In this document: in pieces, positions 1 to 7,082 of the stretch
Layout of the letters: each line of letters begins with the position of its first letter
How positions within the stretch are numbered: the first letter of the stretch is position 1
Assembly (NCBI GenBank): GCA_045538935.1
Contig: JAZQEI010000022.1
Span: 62,001-126,000, forward strand
Direction of reading: 5' to 3'
Source: RGIG3013 sp045538935
GTDB taxonomy: Bacteria > Bacillota > Clostridia > Oscillospirales > Acutalibacteraceae
DNA length: 64,000 bases
Position numbers and translations under genes: made by a program
The notes under the pieces: model-generated
The model's input: only the letters and a program-made list of their open reading frames with translations
What the model was told of the DNA's origin: nothing
Database searches by the model: none

Positions 1-88
1 GGCCTACGGCATATTTTACACCAAGCTGTCTGGCATACGCCCACTGAATGCTGTCGGACTCGCACCGCAAATAATCTGCTACCTTCAT
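1..88 (-). CDS. Mannonate dehydratase-like protein, N-terminal fragment
   Basis: Only the first 29 codons are inside the window; the rest lies to the left. The ATG is preceded by AGAAAGG at a suitable distance and begins 8 bases after the stop of the SMP-30 gene, so it is the last visible gene of the eda-kdgK operon. The N-terminus (MKVADYLRC, then AYARQLGVKYAVG) resembles the start of xylose-isomerase-like TIM-barrel proteins of the UxuA type, which dehydrate D-mannonate to 2-keto-3-deoxygluconate, the substrate of the kinase encoded upstream. The pathway fit supports the call, but 29 residues cannot exclude another sugar isomerase or dehydratase. Confidence 0.5.
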   Translation of the reverse strand, partial: MKVADYLRCESDSIQWAYARQLGVKYAVG

Positions 89-96
89 ATTAAATT

Positions 97-942
97 TTAC
101 CTTTCTAACTTAAATTTGTAATCGCGAATTCCGCCAACCTCTAAATTAACTGCAAAGGTTGCACCCGCTAAAGGTTCGTCACGCAAAGATACGCCGTGCG
201 CAGCAGTGGTAATAACCAAGGTTTTTAAATCTTTACCCGCAAAGGCACAACACGCAACCTGAGAAACAGGAAGCTCTATTTTGTCAATTATCTCACCCGT
301 TTTGGTGTTAACCTTTACGGCAGTGCCACTGCCCCAAAGAGCAGTCCATAGGTTGCCGTCGGCATCTATAGTCATACCGTCGGGATTACCGCCTTTATAA
401 GTTATTAACGGCTTTCTGTCGGTTAAAGCACCGTCTTTATACGAAAAAACATCAGTCCTACCGGTTGGAGTATCGTTATAAAAAAAGAACTTTTCATCGG
501 AAGAAAACGCAAGGCCGTTAGAATTGCCAACCTTATCAAACAACTCTGTTAGATTGCCGTGACCATCCATTTTATAAAATGCAGCCGAGTTGTCGCGGCT
601 AAACGTACCGCCGTAAAGGCAGCCGTCGGGACCGACTTTACCATCATTAAAGCGCATACCCTTTAAATTACAAGGCTTAGAAAAACGACTAAACTCGCCG
701 TTTTCTATTTTATAAATTCCGTCCTCAGCGGCGCCGTAAAGGGTGTCTTGCTCATCGAAAAACAAAAATCCCGTTTGCTGAGGTAACACGGTATCGGTAA
801 CCTTTAAACTAGACCAGTCTATGCATCTTAATCTTTTGCCTTGAATATCGAGCATTAAAAGACGGTTGTTTTTTTCATCGAATATGGGTCCTTCGCCCAC
901 AATACAAAGTGCATCGGTTATAAGTTCTATATTTCTATACAT
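97..942 (-). CDS. SMP-30/gluconolactonase/LRE-family protein
   Basis: A 281-aa cytosolic beta-propeller protein of the SMP-30 family, whose members hydrolyse sugar lactones to aldonic acids using a divalent metal. Seen: an N-terminal GEGPIFDEKNNRLLMLDI stretch holding the family metal-binding Glu, a central NGLAFSSDEK segment with the conserved Asn, and a late NPDGMTIDADGNLW motif with the catalytic-type Asp. I start at the ATG at 942, 10 bases after an AGGAGA ribosome site; longer readings lack a site and run into kdgK. It sits between kdgK and a mannonate-dehydratase-like gene, so a lactone of an aldonic or uronic acid is the likely substrate (inference). No signal peptide. Confidence 0.85.
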   Translation of the reverse strand: MYRNIELITDALCIVGEGPIFDEKNNRLLMLDIQGKRLRCIDWSSLKVTDTVLPQQTGFLFFDEQDTLYGAAEDGIYKIENGEFSRFSKPCNLKGMRFNDGKVGPDGCLYGGTFSRDNSAAFYKMDGHGNLTELFDKVGNSNGLAFSSDEKFFFYNDTPTGRTDVFSYKDGALTDRKPLITYKGGNPDGMTIDADGNLWTALWGSGTAVKVNTKTGEIIDKIELPVSQVACCAFAGKDLKTLVITTAAHGVSLRDEPLAGATFAVNLEVGGIRDYKFKLER

Positions 943-958
943 AATATCTTCTCCTAAA

Positions 959-1981
959 TTATCGTTGTACTCTGCCCGAGCCGTCACCGCCAACTAAGGC
1001 TAAAATATCGGCCGGTTTAGATAGATTAACGTCGAGCTCAATTGTCTGTTTTAAGCAAGATGCCGCTGCGGCATATTCAATAGTTTGTTGAGCATCGAAG
1101 CCACTGTTTAATGCGTAAATTAAACCTGCGCCAAAACTATCGCCTCCGCCAACACGATCCACAATATGAATATGGTATTCTTTAGAGAAATAAGCCTTGC
1201 CGTCGCGGTATAAAAGCGCCGACCAATCGTTATCAGATGCGCTTATGCTCTTGCGCAGTGTTATGGCTACATCTTTTATGTTGTACTTTTTGCTTATTTT
1301 ATCGGCAACCTCTATGTAACCCTCTCGGTCTAATTTGCCCGAGATAATATCGGTATTAGATGCGTGAATGTCCAATACATCGGCGGCATCTTCTTCGTTA
1401 GCAATTAAAACATCTACATATTCGAGCAGTTTTTCCATGGTTGCCTTTGCCGCTGCTCTGGTCCAGAGGTTTTTACGGTAATTCAAATCGCAACTAACAG
1501 TGATACCAAGTTCTTTTGCAGTTTTACAAGCTTCTAAGCAAATATCTGCAAGGTTTTTACCAAGAGCGGCAGTTATGCCTGTAAAGTGGAAATAACCCGC
1601 ATCCTTTAAAATTTCTTTCCAGTTATAATCATCTGCAGTTGAAGTGCAAAAAGCCGAATTTTTACGGTCATAAACTATCTTAGACGGACGTTGTGATGCT
1701 CCCTTTTCGGCAAAGAAAATGCCAAGACGCTCTCCGCCGTATGCAATATGATCGGTACCAACGCCATATTTACGTAACGTTGTTAGCGCACACTCTGCAA
1801 TAGCGTTGTTGGGCAACCTTGTTACAAACTGTGTGGGTACACCCATATATGACAGTGAAGTGCAAACGTTTGCCTCGGCACCCGTGTAAAATGTTATAAA
1901 CTTATCGGCCTGAATAAACTTTAAATAGCCTTCAGGACTTAGTCTTAAAATATAGTCTCCAAAACCTACTACCTTTTTCAT
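959..1981 (-). CDS. kdgK: 2-dehydro-3-deoxygluconate kinase (PfkB family)
   Basis: A 340-aa sugar kinase of the PfkB/ribokinase family. The N-terminus carries the substrate-site region (GDYILRLSP, then TGAEANVCTSLSYMG) and the C-terminal part the PfkB signature DRVGGGDSFGAGLIYAL, with the catalytic base Asp and anion hole. The LSPEG and TGAEAN features are typical of KDG kinases rather than ribokinases. It should phosphorylate 2-keto-3-deoxygluconate to KDPG. The gene directly follows eda (11-base gap), whose product cleaves KDPG, which makes the assignment strong. The following lactonase gene starts 16 bases after its stop. Confidence 0.85.
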   Translation of the reverse strand: MKKVVGFGDYILRLSPEGYLKFIQADKFITFYTGAEANVCTSLSYMGVPTQFVTRLPNNAIAECALTTLRKYGVGTDHIAYGGERLGIFFAEKGASQRPSKIVYDRKNSAFCTSTADDYNWKEILKDAGYFHFTGITAALGKNLADICLEACKTAKELGITVSCDLNYRKNLWTRAAAKATMEKLLEYVDVLIANEEDAADVLDIHASNTDIISGKLDREGYIEVADKISKKYNIKDVAITLRKSISASDNDWSALLYRDGKAYFSKEYHIHIVDRVGGGDSFGAGLIYALNSGFDAQQTIEYAAAASCLKQTIELDVNLSKPADILALVGGDGSGRVQR

Positions 1982-1992
1982 AATGCATCACC

Positions 1993-2952
1993 CTACTTTC
2001 TTACAATGTGTATTGCAAAGCCGTTAACTTCTTGCTTTAAATATGCAGAAACTAATTTTCCGTTGGCATCGTAACGAATACTGTTATCTATAACTTCAAT
2101 TTCGTTATTCTTAAGGTAATCTAACGCACGCTGCATAGAATTTGTCTTAAAGCCTATGTGACCGTTTGCGCCGTAATACATACTCTTCATAAACTCTACT
2201 GCAGTGCCGGCAAATACAGAAGAATTACCGTCTTTAACATTAAGGCCGAATATAGAGCTAATCGTATTAGCACCGTTTATAGCGTTGTTGGCAGTTTCGT
2301 TATTTATACCAACATGAGCAAGTGTAAAGCCTAATGATATATCTACCGCCCTTTTACAAGCAGCGGTTATACCCTCAAAGTCGCGATTTTTAATTTGGTC
2401 AGCAGTTGCCATATATGAGCCGCCGCAAGCAAGAATTTTATCACTTTCTAAATATGTACCAAGGTTTTTAAAGTTAATGCCACCAGTCGGGACAAACTTA
2501 ACCTTTGGAAACGGACCCGACAAAAGCTTAATGGCATCTAATCCACCGCAAAGCTCAGCAGGGAAAAACTTTAATGTGGTAAGCCCCTTGCTTACCGCGT
2601 GCTGAATTTCACTTGCAGAGGTGCAACCGGGTACTACCTCTACATTTTTACTTAAACAGTAATCAACAATTTTTTCATCATATCCCGGGCAAACAATAAA
2701 ATCCGCACCGGCGGCTAATGCTTTATCAACCGTGTCACAGTCTAAAACAGTACCTGCACCCACGCACATATCTGGGTATGTACTTTTTATTTTGTTTATC
2801 GACTCTAAAGAGTCGACAGAGCGAAGTGTTATCTCTATTGAGTTTATACCACCGTTTCTTATGGCCGAAGCTACATCTATAGCCAAAGAAACGTTGGGAA
2901 TATTTATTACGGGTAAAATTCCGGTTTGTTTATGATTACCGATTTTTTTCAA
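1993..2952 (-). CDS. eda: KDPG/KHG aldolase fused to a C-terminal VOC (glyoxalase-like) domain
   Basis: Residues 1-205 are a class I KDPG aldolase: E40 and R44 in the EITLR motif, GAGTVL at 65-70 and the Schiff-base lysine K128 in LKFFPAE are all present. Residues about 210-319 add a domain not found in classic Eda, starting FTLAHVGIN and containing GTAVEFMKSMYYGANGHIG, which reads as one VOC/glyoxalase-like module. The start codon is TTG at 2952, with AAGGGG nine bases upstream; no ATG is available. It is first in the operon and should split KDPG into pyruvate and glyceraldehyde-3-phosphate. The role of the extra domain is unknown; it may bind a metal or regulate. Confidence 0.85.
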   Translation of the reverse strand: MKKIGNHKQTGILPVINIPNVSLAIDVASAIRNGGINSIEITLRSVDSLESINKIKSTYPDMCVGAGTVLDCDTVDKALAAGADFIVCPGYDEKIVDYCLSKNVEVVPGCTSASEIQHAVSKGLTTLKFFPAELCGGLDAIKLLSGPFPKVKFVPTGGINFKNLGTYLESDKILACGGSYMATADQIKNRDFEGITAACKRAVDISLGFTLAHVGINNETANNAINGANTISSIFGLNVKDGNSSVFAGTAVEFMKSMYYGANGHIGFKTNSMQRALDYLKNNEIEVIDNSIRYDANGKLVSAYLKQEVNGFAIHIVRK

Positions 2953-2966
2953 TTTGAAAATCCCCT

Positions 2967-3033
2967 TTGCAAAAATGCATTTACACCCCTTTTATACTAA
3001 AAAAACTTGCAAAAATCAACTATTTTGCAAAAA
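2967..3033 (-). promoter_or_regulatory. Three direct TTTTTGCAA boxes around the eda promoter
   Basis: On the minus strand TTTTTGCAA occurs at 3033-3025, 3015-3007 and 2975-2967. The first two are exactly 18 bases apart and flank the -35; the third lies 40 bases further, in the leader. The spacing suggests binding sites for a regulator of the uronate operon. AT-rich chance similarity cannot be excluded. Confidence 0.4.
2991..3019 (-). promoter_or_regulatory. Promoter of the eda-kdgK-lactonase operon
   Basis: On the minus strand, -35 TTGATT (3019-3014), a 17-base spacer and -10 TATAAA (2996-2991). It lies about 40 bases upstream of the TTG start of eda. Confidence 0.65.
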
Positions 3034-3080
3034 CTTATGAAAAAAGTGAAGTTTTATATAATATTTTTCTACTATAGCAC

Positions 3081-3115
3081 AAAAAACAAACCCGTCAAGT
3101 AAATCTTGACGGGTT
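3081..3115 (-). terminator. Rho-independent terminator after the DUF3021 gene
   Basis: An 11-bp perfect stem (AACCCGTCAAG and its complement, 5-base loop) followed on the minus strand by TTTGTTTTTT. It ends the LytTR-DUF3021 unit before the eda promoter. Confidence 0.85.
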
Positions 3116-3120
3116 GATTT

Positions 3121-3537
3121 TTACTTTATTGCTTTATTCATCTTTTTAGTAACCGATTTTACGCTTAGGTAAACAATAAACCATATTACAAAATATCCTA
3201 CAACAAAAATTGCTGTAAATAAGGCTACTACTTCTAGTTTAAAGGGTATCCAAGAGTTAAGCACATAACAAAGAAGATATGCTATGTAAATTGTTGAAAA
3301 ATGGCACAACAGTTGTTTTGTAAGGGGCCAGTGTTCTATTTGGTTAAAGACCGATGCTCCCGCCTGCAAAAATGCGAGCAGATATGCAGAAACGATTCCG
3401 AGTAAAATCTGACCCGCCGAAGCAGAAAAGTCGTTTGTAGTTTTATTTATAATAAAAATAATGATTCCAAAAATTATTGGACCGAACCCCGAAAACATGA
3501 GTCCGCGCAAGAAAAATTGTTTTACATATTTATTCAT
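3121..3537 (-). CDS. DUF3021-family membrane protein
   Basis: A 138-aa integral membrane protein with four hydrophobic segments (about residues 10-30, 42-62, 78-95 and 102-125) and a basic C-terminal tail (VTKKMNKAIK). Size, layout and the coupling to a LytTR gene match DUF3021 proteins, which are commonly found next to LytTR regulators and are thought to modulate them. Its ATG overlaps the regulator's stop by 4 bases, indicating translational coupling. What it senses cannot be read from the sequence. Confidence 0.8.
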   Translation of the reverse strand: MNKYVKQFFLRGLMFSGFGPIIFGIIIFIINKTTNDFSASAGQILLGIVSAYLLAFLQAGASVFNQIEHWPLTKQLLCHFSTIYIAYLLCYVLNSWIPFKLEVVALFTAIFVVGYFVIWFIVYLSVKSVTKKMNKAIK

Positions 3538-3971
3538 TTTATAATACCAAGCCTTTCTTTTACATTTTTTAAGTTTCGTCGTGATACATAATCCTTATAC
3601 CCGTTTTTTAAATTCACCATTAACGCTCCCGAAACTGCAGCATCAAACCTTTCTATTGCATTTATGTTTACAATACATGACTGATTAATTTTTATAAAAC
3701 TTTGCGGTAATATTTGCTCTATTTCGTAAAGTCTTTGCCTTAGGGCGTAGTTTTTATCTTTCAAAAATGCATATACCTTATTGTTTTGCACACAAAAACA
3801 ATATACATCACTAAGAGTAAGGGGTACATATTCATCATCGCCGTAGCCCATAAGGGTTGTTGAATTATCTTTTATAATCTGTTCTATTTTTAAAACAAGC
3901 TCGCTTTTTTCGTTTGCGTAAACTATACATTTTTCCTCTATGTCTTTATCGATAAAGATTTCAAATTTCAC
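3534..3971 (-). CDS. LytTR-domain DNA-binding regulator
   Basis: A 145-aa protein with an N-terminal region of about 50 residues and a C-terminal LytTR DNA-binding domain (about 50-145: YVPLTLSDVYCFCVQNNKVYAF, then RQRLYEIEQILP, FIKINQSCIVNI and YVSRRNLKNVKERLG). It has no receiver domain, as is usual for the LytTR/DUF3021 pairs. The start is GTG at 3971, preceded by AAAGGAGG with seven bases between. The pair probably regulates its own promoter or nearby glycan genes; no target sites could be confirmed. Confidence 0.85.
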   Translation of the reverse strand: MKFEIFIDKDIEEKCIVYANEKSELVLKIEQIIKDNSTTLMGYGDDEYVPLTLSDVYCFCVQNNKVYAFLKDKNYALRQRLYEIEQILPQSFIKINQSCIVNINAIERFDAAVSGALMVNLKNGYKDYVSRRNLKNVKERLGIIK

Positions 3972-3993
3972 TTAAAATCCTCCTTTCAACAAC

Positions 3994-4022
3994 ACTGTAC
4001 ATTAGTTTTTATTTTATTTCAA
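3994..4022 (-). promoter_or_regulatory. Promoter of the LytTR-DUF3021 operon
   Basis: Minus strand: -35 TTGAAA (4022-4017), 17-base spacer, -10 TACAGT (3999-3994). It is correctly placed just upstream of the AAAGGAGG site of the LytTR gene. Confidence 0.5.
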
Positions 4023-4058
4023 GGCATTTTAACTATTCGGTCAAAAAAAAATTCTATG

Positions 4059-4104
4059 CGGTAAAAGAAAACGTCAGTCAAAGAAAATTCTTTGCCTGAC
4101 GTTT
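4059..4104 (-). terminator. Terminator of the GH-A-like hydrolase gene
   Basis: On the minus strand AAACGTCAG pairs with CTGACGTTT, extended by CAAAG/CTTTG after one mismatch, followed by TCTTTT. It lies 8 bases after the stop codon of the 928-aa gene. Confidence 0.75.
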
Positions 4105-4111
4105 GAAAAAA

Positions 4112-6898
4112 TTACTTAATAATTTTATAAGCCGTTTTGCCTGTGTCGTAGAACTTGGGCCAGTCTATGTGATCCATATTGATTACTCTAATATCAATAA
4201 TAAGTTCATCCGGAGTTTCGACTAAATCAATAGAATCGCGGTCAATAGCAACATCTATGGTATAACTATCGTCGAATATAGCAGAATCAATTGAAATTTT
4301 GCTAAAATCGTAATCGGTATAGGGGGATGCAAACAAAATGTTTTCGCACACCTCGTTTACCGAGCGACCTTCTGCACGGCCTAGCGGATCGGCAGGCATA
4401 ACACAGAAATGGCGGAGCGGTTTTTTGTCATCCATAGATTTGTAGAGTTTTATCCATACGCCGTCGGAGTCTATGTTATTGCGACGTGTGTTCTTGGTGC
4501 AAACTACCGTTGGGTCTTTAATATCAAAATGGAAATAAAGTTTTTCTTTGTCCATTTCAATTCTTGCATATGAATTAAGCGGCTCGGCCTTTGCAAGACC
4601 AAATAAATCGGGACCTTTATAATCTACACCCTCGGTCATTAAAAGGTTATAGCCCGAAAGAATAAGCTTTTGGTTTTCTTTCATTTTAGCAGTGTCAACC
4701 TTATCGCTTAATTCAATGTACGACATAGGAATTACTATTTTAGATTTGATTGTGTTTTCACCGTCGGTCAAAGTAACATCAACCACAGGCTCGCAAGGAG
4801 TTTTTGCATTTTTTACAGTAAACGGTATTTCGCAAAGAGCGCCGCTCTCGGCAGTAACCTTAAATTCAGTTTTTTCAAACTGCATCTCACCGTTTTGGGA
4901 ATCTACGGTAATAGTATAATCCTTGCTACCCTTTGCATTGCTTGTAAAGCAAAGGGTTAACTCCTCATTGTTCTTAATGGCGTGGTCAATGGGCTTAATA
5001 TATATTGGTGATAATACTGCAGCAATTTGGTTAACTTCATTTGCATTTGTGGTTTTGCTCTTGGCATAAATTTTATATTCGCCACTCGTTGCAACATCAT
5101 CACAGGTTACAAACACATTATATTCCTCGGTAGTGCCACTCTGAACCCTAACCTCAACTTCAGTTTTGTCTACCTTAAAGGGTTTTGGAGCTTCAATAAC
5201 AACGGTATCTACAAGGTCTTCATCTGAGAAATTATGCACCCTTAAAATATATCTTCTGGTTTCACCCGGTTTAAACTTAGAGGTTAAGAACCACTCGGTC
5301 TCGCAAGGATAAGCATCTACAAGTCCCAATATAATTTTACTGGGCAATGGCTTTGGAACAACCTGCTTTGTGTGGAAAATGGTTTTATCGGTAAGGTGCG
5401 GTAAAATACTCTCACTTACATTGTAAATATAGAGCGGGCTTTCACCTATTTGAACAGTATTATCTTTTACCGTAACTTCATTACCCATTATGTCTTTAAC
5501 AACAACCGATGCATCTACGTTATGCAGTTTATAATCGTACAGCTCTTTAGTGTTTCCGTCAGCTTGAGTACCGCTGCCATCGAGGGCGATATTTTTTTCC
5601 TTAATGCAACTTAATGAACAGTAAATTGGGCGCCACAAAACACCTATAAGTTTGCCTGTTTTTTTGTTGCGGAATATTTTGTAGTAAACACCCTTGTCTT
5701 TTTCATAATCGCCTACGTAATCGCAGTGGTCAATTGCACGAATAAGTTCGGTAAGAGCCATTGCTGCAGGCCAAGGAGCAGGGCCTTCTTTTTCTAAAAC
5801 ACCAAAGCCGTACATATATGGGCCGTTAAAGTAAATAACCTTGGAAATACCTAGCGATAAATACATAAGCCAACTTCTAACTAAGTATATTGCCTGACCC
5901 TCATAGGTAGACATCTCATCCGGGGAATAGCTTTCGCACTTATCTTGACCGCACATTGCCGGATAGCCTTGCTCGGTACAGCAAACGGGTACGTCTATAT
6001 TAAACTCATCCATTAACGCTTTAAGGTCGTAAAGACGAGCGATAGACCAGTAACTGTCGGTACCCTCGGGGTAACCCGGGAAAGAATATGCATGCAGACC
6101 TATTGTGGTTATATAATCACCCAGTCCGTTTTCAAACACAACTCTGAGTTTATTAATGTCAATACCCGCTTCACCTGTGCTTGCATACCAGCCTGCAGGG
6201 TTGGCTTCTAGGCGAGCTAAGTTTGAGCATTTTACCCATTCGGCAAGGTGGCCTAGTTTTTTCTCTTCCCAGTGCTCGTTACCGTGCTCTTTATAAAAGA
6301 CACAGTCACCGTTTATTTTTTCGTAATAATATGCAGAATTGCGCCAGTACGGTGCATGGCGAACGGCTATGCGGTTCCAGTAATAGCGGTTATAAATATC
6401 ATAACCCTGACGCTGAATACATATCTGCAGACCGTATTTTTCTTGTAAGCGTCTAAATTTATCAGGGTCGCCCTGTCTAATGTATCTAACACCCATTCTA
6501 GATAAAATAGGATAATGCAAATGCGGTATGCAAAAGTTTCCGCTTATACCAAAGCAAGATTCGGGTATTAACGAACGATCGTGGTGAACGGTGTAACCCA
6601 AACCCGTAACCTTGTTTATTGGCTCACTACATTCGGGCACAACATTTATCTCAGCCTTATAGTAACCTTTCTTTTTGCAAGGAACATTAAATACAAATTC
6701 CTTTTCTTCGTTTGCTTTAAAGGTATATTCTTCACTTATGTTAAGAATACAGTTGTTGTAATAATCATTAACCGTACCGTTTATTGTCACCTTTTCGACA
6801 TCGTTTGATTTGTTGGTAACACAAAGCGTTACCTGTGGTTGCTCGGTGTTTAAATAAACATAGCCGTATTCAGGATATATAAATTTTGCTTCAAACAT
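4112..6898 (-). CDS. Large cytosolic GH-A-clan-like glycoside hydrolase with C-terminal CBM9-like domain
   Basis: A 928-aa protein with no signal peptide. Residues 1-100 look like a beta-sandwich; about 110-430 read as a TIM barrel with clan GH-A landmarks: an acid/base candidate E208 after Asn (HGNEHW), H269 in IGLHAY, and a nucleophile candidate E309 in CCTEQGYP. Then come beta-rich Ig-like segments and a C-terminal module (about 750-928) with a YARIEMDKEKLYFHFDI start and a DSDGVWIKLY strand typical of CBM9/DOMON-like domains. The same landmarks recur in the secreted 1589-aa protein. I cannot name a GH family or substrate. The gene has its own terminator and faces a 5'-nucleotidase across a shared intergenic region. 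Confidence 0.7.
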   Translation of the reverse strand: MFEAKFIYPEYGYVYLNTEQPQVTLCVTNKSNDVEKVTINGTVNDYYNNCILNISEEYTFKANEEKEFVFNVPCKKKGYYKAEINVVPECSEPINKVTGLGYTVHHDRSLIPESCFGISGNFCIPHLHYPILSRMGVRYIRQGDPDKFRRLQEKYGLQICIQRQGYDIYNRYYWNRIAVRHAPYWRNSAYYYEKINGDCVFYKEHGNEHWEEKKLGHLAEWVKCSNLARLEANPAGWYASTGEAGIDINKLRVVFENGLGDYITTIGLHAYSFPGYPEGTDSYWSIARLYDLKALMDEFNIDVPVCCTEQGYPAMCGQDKCESYSPDEMSTYEGQAIYLVRSWLMYLSLGISKVIYFNGPYMYGFGVLEKEGPAPWPAAMALTELIRAIDHCDYVGDYEKDKGVYYKIFRNKKTGKLIGVLWRPIYCSLSCIKEKNIALDGSGTQADGNTKELYDYKLHNVDASVVVKDIMGNEVTVKDNTVQIGESPLYIYNVSESILPHLTDKTIFHTKQVVPKPLPSKIILGLVDAYPCETEWFLTSKFKPGETRRYILRVHNFSDEDLVDTVVIEAPKPFKVDKTEVEVRVQSGTTEEYNVFVTCDDVATSGEYKIYAKSKTTNANEVNQIAAVLSPIYIKPIDHAIKNNEELTLCFTSNAKGSKDYTITVDSQNGEMQFEKTEFKVTAESGALCEIPFTVKNAKTPCEPVVDVTLTDGENTIKSKIVIPMSYIELSDKVDTAKMKENQKLILSGYNLLMTEGVDYKGPDLFGLAKAEPLNSYARIEMDKEKLYFHFDIKDPTVVCTKNTRRNNIDSDGVWIKLYKSMDDKKPLRHFCVMPADPLGRAEGRSVNEVCENILFASPYTDYDFSKISIDSAIFDDSYTIDVAIDRDSIDLVETPDELIIDIRVINMDHIDWPKFYDTGKTAYKIIK

Positions 6899-6970
6899 AA
6901 ACGTTCCCCCTTGTGTCTGTTAATCAGATTTTACTCTATTATGTAAAAAAATAATAGTACTATATTGACC

Positions 6971-7031
6971 TTTATTTGTACTTTTTTGCCTTTTTAGGAA
7001 TAACAATAAAATTCTTTATATGTACTTTTTT
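6971..7031. repeat. Direct repeat in the divergent promoter region
   Basis: TTTATTTGTACTTTTTT (6971-6987) and TTTATATGTACTTTTTT (7015-7031) match at 16 of 17 positions and are 44 bases apart, between the hydrolase gene (minus) and the 5'-nucleotidase gene (plus). The second copy covers the position of the -35 of the plus promoter. A shared regulator is possible. Confidence 0.4.
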
Positions 7032-7040
7032 CTTGCCTTA

Positions 7041-7049
7041 TGGTATAAT
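7041..7049 (+). promoter_or_regulatory. Extended -10 promoter of the 5'-nucleotidase gene
   Basis: TGGTATAAT is a perfect extended -10 (TGn plus TATAAT at 7044-7049). The -35 position 17 bases upstream is poor (TGTACT), as is common for extended -10 promoters. A GAAGGTG ribosome site and ATG follow. Confidence 0.65.
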
Positions 7050-7082
7050 TTGTAAAACTCAAAAGTTTAAGAAGGTGTTTTT

